The translations under genes and the position numbers were made by a program. The notes beneath the pieces were generated by a model, which searched no databases, was not told where the DNA came from, and saw nothing but the letters and a program-made list of their open reading frames with translations. A stretch of DNA of 12,897 nucleotides from an uncultured Coriobacteriaceae bacterium (GTDB taxonomy: Bacteria; Actinomycetota; Coriobacteriia; Coriobacteriales; QAMH01): the NCBI GenBank assembly GCA_902796975.1, contig CADBRF010000121.1:1-12897 (forward strand). The letters run 5' to 3'. Positions 7,341-12,897 of the stretch are shown one piece after another (position 1 is the stretch's first letter; every line of letters starts with the position of its first letter).

Positions 7341-8520
7341 CGCGCACGCCCTCCTCCATATTTTTCTCGTTGCGACGCGTACCAGCTATGGGCAGCTCTA
7401 TGACATGCGCCTTCTCGAGCAAATCATCTGAAAAATAGCCAAGATTAGTGGTGGTGATAAAGGTCTGGGAGGCCTGCGTGAGCTTGCTCGTGAGATCATG
7501 ACGGTGACGTTCGTCGAGCTCGGACATCACATCGTCCAACAAGAGCACTGGCTCGCACCCTAGAAGCTCATTCACAAGCTCCACTTCAGCGAGCTTATAG
7601 GCCAAGACCACCGTGCGCTGCTGCCCTTGCGAAGCAAAACTGCGCGCAAGTCTGCCATTGATATAGAAGGCAATCTCATCTTTCTGAGGGCCGACAAGCG
7701 ACATATGACGGGCAAGTTCGATATCCGCGAGCCTTTTGCTCGCATCAAGCATGAGCTGAGACGCTTCCTCAGGCGAGGGAATCTCCGTTTCATCAAAGAC
7801 CCTCGAAGAAACAGGCATTTGCCTCCCAGATTCATCGAAACGGCTCCACGACGGCAGGTACCGAAGTTCCAGGGTTTCGCCGCAAGCGATTTGAGCGTAG
7901 ATGCTCTGCATATGTGCCGCAAGCTTGCGGGCAAGTCGCCAGCGATTGACGCAGAGGCGGCCGCCATTGACAGCTACGCTCTCATCCCAAGAGGCGAAGA
8001 GCAGCCCCTCGTGAACTCCATCGCGGATGAGCAGGTTTCGCTGCTTGAGCGCCTGCTGATAATCATGCCGAAGGGCTCCATAACGCGAAGACAGCTGAGA
8101 GCCTAGAGCATCGAGTGCGTCGCGGCGTACAGCGGAAGATGCTTTGAGCATCTGCAGGTCATCAGGGGTAAAGAGGACCGCTGGGCATGTTCCGCACACA
8201 GCAGACGCGGTTTTGCGCTTGCCATTCACCTCATAGGTTCGCTTGCCGTCTTTCACATACATCACGTGGTCGATAGAGCGAGTGCCATCGGCGAGGTGGG
8301 CAGAGATACGGCACGTATCACTCCCCCATGAAACGCAGTCCGCCCACGAGGGTTTGCGGAAGGATTCGGCACTCGTGAGCAGCTGAATGCCTTCTATGAG
8401 GTTGGTTTTGCCAACAGCATTGGGGCCCACGAATATCGTGAGCATGCCGAGTTCCGCGAGCGATAGATGCGTGTACCCACGGAACCCGTCGAGCGTTAGC
8501 TTATCGATACCGAGCGACAC
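7327..8520 (-). CDS. recF: RecF, recombination and gap-repair ATPase
   Basis: RecF is an SMC-like ABC ATPase that works with RecO and RecR to load RecA at single-strand gaps and stalled forks. The protein has 397 residues. The Walker A motif is GPNAVGKT at 32-39 with K38. The signature region reads ASQGQQRTVVLAYKLAE. Walker B and the following segment are LLLDDVMSELDERH, with D329 and D330. The frame stays open upstream to 8589, inside dnaN. The start is placed at a GTG at 8520, since VSLGIDKLTLDGFRGY fits the family N-terminus; AGGTG lies 4 nt before it. The gap to the dnaN stop is 7 nt and the 3' end overlaps dciA by 14 nt, so dnaN-recF-dciA is a tight operon. The length is normal. Confidence 0.96.
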   Translation of the reverse strand: MSLGIDKLTLDGFRGYTHLSLAELGMLTIFVGPNAVGKTNLIEGIQLLTSAESFRKPSWADCVSWGSDTCRISAHLADGTRSIDHVMYVKDGKRTYEVNGKRKTASAVCGTCPAVLFTPDDLQMLKASSAVRRDALDALGSQLSSRYGALRHDYQQALKQRNLLIRDGVHEGLLFASWDESVAVNGGRLCVNRWRLARKLAAHMQSIYAQIACGETLELRYLPSWSRFDESGRQMPVSSRVFDETEIPSPEEASQLMLDASKRLADIELARHMSLVGPQKDEIAFYINGRLARSFASQGQQRTVVLAYKLAEVELVNELLGCEPVLLLDDVMSELDERHRHDLTSKLTQASQTFITTTNLGYFSDDLLEKAHVIELPIAGTRRNEKNMEEGVRDGEN

Positions 8521-8527
8521 GTGGCAC

Positions 8528-9625
8528 CTAGAGCCTGATCGGCATAGCCAGATAGAGGAAATGCAGGTCTTCGGTGCCCTTGATGACACCAGGCTTGAGC
8601 GGTTCGTTCAGTTCGATCCGAGTATCTCCCTTTACGCAGGCAAGACCGTCGAGGAGATACTGGTGATTGAAAGCAATCTCGATATCCCCACCCTCCACCT
8701 GTGCGGGAACCGTCTCAGATGCGTCACCGACATCTTGCGTATAGGCAGAGACCGTGCAGGTCTGTTCGAGCTCAGAGAACTGCAGCCTCACAGATGTATG
8801 CGCCTGGGCAAGCAGAGAAACGCGCTTGACAGCCGTGGTAAAGGCCCCCGTGTCCAGTTCGACGAGGTAATTATAGGATTTTGGAATAATTTGCATGCAG
8901 TTGGGGTAGTTGCCCTCGATGCACCGGCTAACGTAGACAGTATTGCCAAACTCGAAGATGACCTGGGTTTCGGAGAAGCCAATGCGGAGAGTTTCATAGC
9001 TCTGCGCGAGGCGAGAGACATCGTTCAGAGTCTTGCCGGGAACAACTGCGGAGAAATGGTCAAAATTGTATTCCTCGCCCAAGTCGAGGGTCGCCATGGT
9101 CAGACGATATGAGTCTGTTGAAATGAAGCGAGCCTGAGAGCCCTCGAGCGTGAACTCGATACCGGTGAGAATAGGTCGAGCTTCATCACGGGAGACTGCC
9201 CTGCTAACGCGCTTGATGACATCAGCAAAGGCGTCCGATTTGACGACAACTGTGGTCGCAGCCTCTACATCGGGGAAGAAGGGGAAATCTGCTGGATTGA
9301 TGGACGAGAGCGTGAAGTGAGTCTGGCCGCAGGTAACTGTAGTGGTCTCCTGATTGCAGGCGACGGTAACTGCAGCATCGGGTAGGTTCTTCACGATGTC
9401 GGCGAACAGCTTGCCTGGAACGACCGCGCGGCCAGGTTCTGCGATATCAGCCTGAGCCGTGCAGCGAATGGAGATTTCAAGATCGGTGCTCTGGATGACA
9501 AGGCCCTCAGCGTTGGCATCGATGAGGATGCCCGAAAGAATGGGAAGCGTCGAATGGGATGCCATGCCTTTGAGTGCTATGTTCAGCGCCTGGGAGAGCT
9601 CATCTTTAGAAATGGTGATCTTCAC
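8528..9625 (-). CDS. dnaN: DNA polymerase III beta subunit (sliding clamp)
   Basis: DnaN forms the ring-shaped clamp that tethers DNA polymerase III and other partners to DNA. The protein has 365 residues (E. coli 366), consistent with three repeated domains of about 120 residues. It begins MKITISKDELSQAL and includes TLPILSGILIDA near 26-37, RPILTGIEF in the second domain and ends in YLAMPIRL, the family's closing motif that lines the partner-binding pocket. The start is a GTG at 9625, with GAGGA 6 nt upstream. The 266-bp gap to dnaA holds an origin element, and part of its A/T-rich sequence may also supply a dnaN promoter; no clear -35/-10 pair was found. recF follows after 7 nt. Confidence 0.97.
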   Translation of the reverse strand: MKITISKDELSQALNIALKGMASHSTLPILSGILIDANAEGLVIQSTDLEISIRCTAQADIAEPGRAVVPGKLFADIVKNLPDAAVTVACNQETTTVTCGQTHFTLSSINPADFPFFPDVEAATTVVVKSDAFADVIKRVSRAVSRDEARPILTGIEFTLEGSQARFISTDSYRLTMATLDLGEEYNFDHFSAVVPGKTLNDVSRLAQSYETLRIGFSETQVIFEFGNTVYVSRCIEGNYPNCMQIIPKSYNYLVELDTGAFTTAVKRVSLLAQAHTSVRLQFSELEQTCTVSAYTQDVGDASETVPAQVEGGDIEIAFNHQYLLDGLACVKGDTRIELNEPLKPGVIKGTEDLHFLYLAMPIRL

Positions 9626-9640
9626 GGTTTGTCCTCTTCT

Positions 9641-9657
9641 CTATTAATAATTAATAG
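9641..9657. repeat. A/T-only palindrome at the dnaN-proximal edge of the origin element
   Basis: CTATTAAT and ATTAATAG form perfect 8-bp arms around a single central A. The palindrome starts 16 nt upstream of the dnaN start codon and forms the left end of the A/T-rich stretch. It may help unwinding or act as a protein site. Confidence 0.5.
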
Positions 9658-9696
9658 ATATATATAAATCAATAGTAGTAATAGAACATGTACATA

Positions 9697-9705
9697 TGTG
9701 GATAA
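9697..9705 (-). promoter_or_regulatory. Perfect DnaA box beside the DnaA-trios
   Basis: TGTGGATAA on the plus strand is the exact complement of TTATCCACA. It is the only strong box in the dnaA-dnaN gap. A weak TTTTCCACG lies at 9821-9829. Confidence 0.8.
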
Positions 9706-9891
9706 AAGACGTTTTGCCTGTTCAAGACCATTGCGAACGCAAGGATAACTCGTTGAAAACATCCTGACTTCTCAACAACACCCTACTGGGGCGGAATTTC
9801 TTTCACAAACTCCTCTCGCCTTTTCCACGACTTTTCTACGAAATCTTCCTCATCTTTCAACACCATGCTAACGCACAGGTGTGACCAAGTG

Positions 9892-11478
9892 CTAGCTCCG
9901 TTCTTTAATGCGAGTCGTGAGTTGGGATATTTGGTCATAAAGCGATCGGTTATCCTTCATATCATGCTCGATCTTTGTGACGCTGTGCATGACAGTTGTG
10001 TGATCGCGATTGCCAAAGCGCTTGCCGATGCTCTCGAGGGATTCTTCTGTGAGATAGCGAGAAAGATAGATGGCAATATGACGCGGGATGGTGATGGCCT
10101 TCTGCCGCTTGGAGCCAATGAGTTCATCGTGCGAGATGCCAAAGTAGCGTTCCACCTCGTTTTGAATGGTCTGTATGGATATTTGCTTGGCTACCGTGTT
10201 GGGGAAGAAATCCTTTAGGACTTCACGAGCTCCATCAATGGTAATGGTGGGATTGTGTGAGAGCTTCATATAGCTCACCAACCGTGTGACTGCCCCCTCC
10301 ATTTCGCGGATATTCGATGTAGAGGTCTCGGCCAAGAAACCAAGCACGTCAGGTGGGATATTCGCATTGAAATCGGTGGTCTCCTTCACGCGGAGGAGAT
10401 AGTTGCGAATAATCGCCAGGCGCGTTTCATAGACCGGCGGCTTGATGTCCGCTAGCAGACCCGACATGAAACGCGACCTCATGCGGTCATCCATGTCGAT
10501 GTCCTTTGGCGCCCGATCTGCCGAGAGGACGATCTGCTTGTTCTGGTTTGTCATCTCGTTGAAGATGTTGAAGAGCTGGTTGATGGTCTCCTCTTTGCCT
10601 TCGAGGGTCTGGACATCGTCGACGAGCAGCAGGTCTGCCCGGTGATAGCGGTTGTTAAAGCTCGTGAAATCGCCCTTCTGGGTGGAATCGACGAACTCAG
10701 CCAGAAAGTCATCTGCCGAAGTGTAGACCGTGCGGTAACCGGGGAAATTCTGCATGACATAGTTGGCAATGGCGATGAGAAGATGGGTTTTGCCCAGGCC
10801 AGAGCTGCCGTAGATAAAGAGTGGGTTATATGCCGTCCCCGGTTCTTCCGCCACGGCAACAGCGGCGCTGTAGGCGAATTCATTCGAAGGACCGGTCACG
10901 AAGCTCTCAAAGGTGCACCGGGCGAAAAGATCCTTTGCCTTGCCTGTGGCTTCCCTGATGATCTCTTCCTGAGTCATTTCCGGTTCTTTTTTCAATGAAA
11001 CCTTGGCTGCAGCGTGAGGTTTTGGCAAATCAGAAGGCCGTACATATGTGTTCATAAAATCCGGTTGTGCCGGTTCTGTATCGGGTTCGATGGAAGGCGC
11101 GGTTTCGGAAGAAATCACCGGTTCAGGCGAGAGAGCTTGCTGAAACTGAGGAAGAACGGCAGGCTGGGGCTGCGGCGCAGGTTGGTCTGCAACAGAAGGC
11201 TGTGACATCGCTCCCATGCCGGTGGTGAGGGGGGAACGAGCGGTTATGCCTGCCTCCATTGGCATCCCCGCGAAGGCAGAAAGCGTTTTATTGAGTTCAT
11301 CTGTATAGTTACGCTTGACAAAGGTTTCCACCTGGGCGTTTTCGGCGATAAGAACGAATTGATTTCCAAATATGCCGAGCGGTGTGAGCATGTTGAGGAA
11401 GGCGTTCTTTGCTCCCCCATCATCTGCACTCGCAGACATATAGTCTACGGTCTTCTTCCAAATATCCTGGAGTTCCAT
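9892..11478 (-). CDS. dnaA: Chromosomal replication initiator DnaA
   Basis: DnaA binds DnaA boxes, forms an ATP-dependent filament at the origin and opens the duplex. The protein has 528 residues. Domain I covers about 1-80. Domain II (about 80-170) is a long Pro/Gln/Ala-rich linker. The AAA+ domain has Walker A GSSGLGKT (K230), Walker B LLLVDDV (D287, D288) and the arginine finger R336 in SRFMSGL. Domain IV has the DnaA signature RDHTTVMHS at 491-499. Most DnaA proteins have Trp two residues before the Leu in SRF-WGL; here Ser (S339) replaces it. The ATG at 11478 has AGGA 6 nt upstream, and that site overlaps the stop of the HATPase-wHTH gene 8 nt away, so translation is probably coupled. 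Transcription likely starts upstream of that gene, near 12535. Confidence 0.98.
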   Translation of the reverse strand: MELQDIWKKTVDYMSASADDGGAKNAFLNMLTPLGIFGNQFVLIAENAQVETFVKRNYTDELNKTLSAFAGMPMEAGITARSPLTTGMGAMSQPSVADQPAPQPQPAVLPQFQQALSPEPVISSETAPSIEPDTEPAQPDFMNTYVRPSDLPKPHAAAKVSLKKEPEMTQEEIIREATGKAKDLFARCTFESFVTGPSNEFAYSAAVAVAEEPGTAYNPLFIYGSSGLGKTHLLIAIANYVMQNFPGYRTVYTSADDFLAEFVDSTQKGDFTSFNNRYHRADLLLVDDVQTLEGKEETINQLFNIFNEMTNQNKQIVLSADRAPKDIDMDDRMRSRFMSGLLADIKPPVYETRLAIIRNYLLRVKETTDFNANIPPDVLGFLAETSTSNIREMEGAVTRLVSYMKLSHNPTITIDGAREVLKDFFPNTVAKQISIQTIQNEVERYFGISHDELIGSKRQKAITIPRHIAIYLSRYLTEESLESIGKRFGNRDHTTVMHSVTKIEHDMKDNRSLYDQISQLTTRIKERS

Positions 11479-11486
11479 CTAGGTTC

Positions 11487-12407
11487 CTAACTGTTCAACA
11501 CTTGAAAGCCGGTGTCGGTGAGGGCACGTTTTCCCTTGCTATCTGATTTAAGCAGGCCGCGATCTTCCAACGAGGAAAGAAGCCGGTAAGCCGTCGCAAT
11601 GGGAATGTTCAGTCTGTTTTTAAGCTCCGTTGGGCCGATGAACCCCAAGCTGCTGGCGAGCATGAGAATAGAAATATCGCGATCGTCGAGCTCGGGGAGA
11701 ACAGGCGAATATGCGGGATAGGGTTGCATAGTGGGTTGCACCTGCTGAGACATGCCATAGTAACCCTGCTGGGTTTGCTGCGCGGGGTATGCGGGCATGT
11801 AGGGCTGTTGGTTCATGGTTTGATTTTGCATTTGCTGCTGCATGTGATTCGCGAACGCCTGAGTTGGTTGAACCTGTTGCTGCTGTTGGGCAGGCTGTTC
11901 CTGGTAGACAACCGTGTCTGAAGTCTGAGCTCCCGTGTTCACGGCAATGGTTATGACTGTGCCCGTGCGTAGGTTATCTTCGATAGTGAGTTTTCCATTT
12001 CTGAAAGCAAGATATTCCTTTGCCAGCGGGAGACCGCTTCCAACGCCATGGATGTATTTCTTCATCTCCTGGGTAGCAGACGAGAAGCCGACTTCCTTCG
12101 CCCTCTCCTTATCGGGGATACCTGGGCCCTGGTCAGAAAAACGAATCGTATTTCCATGGTCAAAGATGGAAACACAAGGTTCCTTGAAATCTGCGTGGAT
12201 GAAGTTTTCCGATACCTCGCGAATTACATGATAAGGAATCTGGCCACCTTGCTTCTGAGCATAGTTGAAGGTGGTAGAGGCGATGTTCTCTATGTATGTG
12301 GATATGTCTGCCGGTTCGATCTCTAGAATACGAGGTTCAGCGAGCATATCATCGTAGACGGCGATGCGAGCGGGCTGCAGACCCTCGGCACCTGTCTCAT
12401 CGTCCAT
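11487..12407 (-). CDS. HATPase/winged-helix protein encoded with DnaA
   Basis: This 306-residue protein is not one I can name. The N-terminal part (about 30-156) is a GHKL ATPase like the SpoIIAB/RsbW anti-sigma kinases: REVSENFIHA (63-72) with E64, E67 and N68, an ATP-lid motif DQGPGIP at 92-98, and GVGSGLPLAKEY at 121-132. No phosphoacceptor His domain or membrane segment is present, so it is a soluble ATPase, not a classic sensor kinase. Residues about 169-235 form a Gln/Pro/Met/Tyr-rich low-complexity linker. The C-terminal 70 residues look like a winged helix (MarR/IclR style): GPTELKNRLNIPIATAYRLLSSLEDRGLL, with a basic wing (SKGKRALT). The ATG at 12407 has GGGAG 6-7 nt upstream. The frame runs open to a TTG at 12446, but that lacks a good site. 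It lies between the DnaA-box cluster and dnaA, 8 nt from dnaA, suggesting a role in initiation or in dnaA expression. That role is inference. Confidence 0.85.
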   Translation of the reverse strand: MDDETGAEGLQPARIAVYDDMLAEPRILEIEPADISTYIENIASTTFNYAQKQGGQIPYHVIREVSENFIHADFKEPCVSIFDHGNTIRFSDQGPGIPDKERAKEVGFSSATQEMKKYIHGVGSGLPLAKEYLAFRNGKLTIEDNLRTGTVITIAVNTGAQTSDTVVYQEQPAQQQQQVQPTQAFANHMQQQMQNQTMNQQPYMPAYPAQQTQQGYYGMSQQVQPTMQPYPAYSPVLPELDDRDISILMLASSLGFIGPTELKNRLNIPIATAYRLLSSLEDRGLLKSDSKGKRALTDTGFQVLNS

Positions 12408-12541
12408 GCGCTTCTCCCTTTCCAACTTTTCATATGGAGTTTTCAACCGGTTCTGAGCATTTCATCCATCTGAAAACGCTCGGAATCGAATGAAATCTCT
12501 CGTTCCAAAACGCCTAACCCCTGAAAAAATGGGCAAATTCG

Positions 12542-12570
12542 AATATAACCCCATTAGATTGAGGTGTGGA
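12542..12570 (-). promoter_or_regulatory. Probable promoter of the HATPase-dnaA operon, covered by a DnaA box
   Basis: On the minus strand TATATT (12542-12547) is 17 nt downstream of TCCACA (12565-12570), a -35 matching at 4 of 6 positions. The -35 lies within the DnaA-box-like TTCTCCACA (12565-12573). The predicted leader to the ATG is about 125-130 nt. The geometry suggests DnaA could repress its own operon. Confidence 0.4.
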
Positions 12571-12573
12571 GAA
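12565..12573 (-). promoter_or_regulatory. DnaA box, near-match (TTCTCCACA)
   Basis: The plus strand reads TGTGGAGAA, with 8 of 9 matches to the consensus. It covers the probable -35 of the HATPase-dnaA operon. Confidence 0.55.
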
Positions 12574-12599
12574 GTCTATGACATTTATTGTGCACAAAT

Positions 12600-12608
12600 T
12601 TATCCACA
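12600..12608 (+). promoter_or_regulatory. Perfect DnaA box (TTATCCACA)
   Basis: This is an exact 9-of-9 match to the consensus. It lies 2 nt to the right of the palindrome TTGTGCACAA (12588-12597). Confidence 0.85.
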
Positions 12609-12654
12609 ACTCATCTCAAAGCGTTAACCAGCGAGTTTAAGTGTTTTTTAGAAA

Positions 12655-12685
12655 TTTTCCACATGCTTTCCACAAACGTGGAAAG
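12655..12685. repeat. Three DnaA-box-like 9-mers at 11-bp spacing
   Basis: TTTTCCACA (12655-12663) and CTTTCCACA (12666-12674) read on the plus strand; CGTGGAAAG (12677-12685) reads on the minus strand. The starts are exactly 11 bp apart with 2-bp gaps. The last two form an 8-bp inverted repeat, CTTTCCAC / GTGGAAAG, with a 4-nt spacer (12666-12685). Confidence 0.65.
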
Positions 12686-12730
12686 ATTTCATGGTGACTA
12701 TCAAGGAGGTTTTCAGAAGTTTCCCCAAAT

Positions 12731-12750
12731 CTTTCCACACTTGTGGAAAA
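12731..12750. repeat. Facing pair of DnaA-box-like 9-mers
   Basis: CTTTCCACA (12731-12739, plus) faces TGTGGAAAA (12742-12750, minus), again 11 bp start to start. TTTCCACA / TGTGGAAA form an 8-bp inverted repeat with a 2-nt spacer, CT. A third degenerate half, AGTGGGAAAA, follows at once. Confidence 0.65.
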
Positions 12751-12811
12751 AGTGGGAAAAAGTGAAAACAAAAATTTCTAATACCAGAAACATCTGAAAT
12801 GCAAGTTAGAA

Positions 12812-12827
12812 AAAGAAATATTTCTTT
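12812..12827. repeat. Perfect 16-bp A/T-rich palindrome in oriC
   Basis: AAAGAAAT and ATTTCTTT form a perfect palindrome without a spacer, in an A/T-rich stretch (about 12761-12830) between DnaA-box groups. It could be an unwinding aid or a binding site for an origin protein. Confidence 0.5.
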
Positions 12828-12836
12828 ATGCGGGAT

Positions 12837-12845
12837 TGTGGAAAC
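12837..12845 (-). promoter_or_regulatory. DnaA box, near-match
   Basis: The plus strand reads TGTGGAAAC, which shares TGTGGAAA with the facing pair at 12731-12750. Confidence 0.5.
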
Positions 12846-12877
12846 TTTTAGGCGATTGATAAAGTTGAAAACAGAAA

Positions 12878-12886
12878 AGTGGAAAA
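12878..12886 (-). promoter_or_regulatory. DnaA box, weak match
   Basis: The plus strand reads AGTGGAAAA. It is the rightmost box-like site, close to the window edge. Confidence 0.35.
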
Positions 12887-12897
12887 TGATTACACCC

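Larger units (their letters stand above)
9641..9705 (+). other. Putative origin unwinding element with DnaA-trios (dnaA-dnaN gap)
   Basis: From left to right on the plus strand, an almost pure A/T run (9641-9672) is followed by TAG TAG TAA TAG (9673-9684), a 12-nt spacer and the perfect DnaA box TGTGGATAA (9697-9705). The trio rule of B. subtilis, 3'-[G/A]A[T/A]-5' repeated on the strand whose 3' side faces the box, is met four times. The order dnaA, box, trios, A/T run, dnaN also matches B. subtilis. This is the best candidate for initial strand opening. The spacer is not GC-rich as far as can be seen. Confidence 0.65.
12565..12886. other. Putative oriC DnaA-box cluster
   Basis: The non-coding stretch from 12408 to the window end is A/T-rich and holds nine DnaA-box-like 9-mers. 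One is perfect (12600-12608); most others share TTTCCACA. Clusters of this kind mark bacterial origins, and dnaA is next to it. The cluster may continue past the right edge, so its full extent is unknown. No gene is seen here; short plus-strand frames are broken by box sequence. Confidence 0.8.

Noticed and set aside
8521..8589. Extended recF start inside dnaN
   Set aside because: The extra 23 residues do not resemble a RecF N-terminus, and the GTG at 8520 follows the dnaN stop neatly.
8387..9112. 241-codon plus-strand frame across the recF-dnaN junction
   Set aside because: It lies opposite two genes with clear family motifs and has no recognisable features.
9858..9891. Terminator directly after dnaA
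   Set aside because: Short GCAC/GTGC matches exist, but no stable stem with a U-tract was found, so read-through into dnaN remains possible.
12408..12446. TTG start giving 13 more residues to the HATPase protein
   Set aside because: The ATG at 12407 has a well-spaced GGGAG; the TTG has none.
12588..12797. Small plus-strand frame of 69 codons in the right-hand intergenic stretch
   Set aside because: It runs through DnaA boxes and palindromes and lacks a convincing ribosome-binding site.

Overview
The window looks like the replication-origin region of a member of the class Coriobacteriia (Actinomycetota), probably the Atopobium/Olsenella group. That placement is an inference from gene order and protein style, not a database result. 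Every recognisable gene lies on the minus strand. In transcription order (right to left) they are: an unusual HATPase-winged-helix protein, dnaA, dnaN, recF, a DciA/DUF721 gene, gyrB, gyrA, and the start of an ABC exporter that runs off the left edge. No tRNA, rRNA, CRISPR array, insertion sequence or prophage gene was seen.

Right end (about 12408-12897): a non-coding, A/T-rich stretch holds one perfect DnaA box, about eight near-matches (mostly TTTCCACA types), and palindromes. Two box groups are spaced exactly 11 bp start to start, and box pairs face each other. A likely promoter for the HATPase-dnaA operon sits at the edge of this cluster, with a DnaA-box-like 9-mer over its -35. A second origin element lies between dnaA and dnaN (9641-9705). 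It has an almost pure A/T stretch, four consecutive DnaA-trios (TAG TAG TAA TAG) and a perfect DnaA box, in the same order relative to dnaA and dnaN as in Bacillus subtilis. The origin therefore appears bipartite, with two genes (HATPase-wHTH and dnaA) between its halves.

Centre (6759-12407): HATPase-wHTH and dnaA are 8 nt apart, and the dnaA ribosome-binding site overlaps the upstream stop codon. dnaN and recF are 7 nt apart, and recF and dciA overlap by 14 nt. These genes encode the initiator, the sliding clamp, a gap-repair loader and a helicase-loading factor.

Left part (1-6758): a 308-bp gap with two TATAAT elements, several inverted repeats and a possible hairpin over the gyrB ribosome-binding site precedes gyrB-gyrA. 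The two gyrase genes are 18 nt apart and end at a strong 13-bp terminator-like hairpin. The ABC exporter beyond it is a separate unit. GyrA carries alanine at the position of E. coli Ser83, which predicts naturally low quinolone susceptibility.

The strongest candidate for an undescribed system is the HATPase/Gln-rich linker/winged-helix protein made with DnaA beside the DnaA-box cluster.
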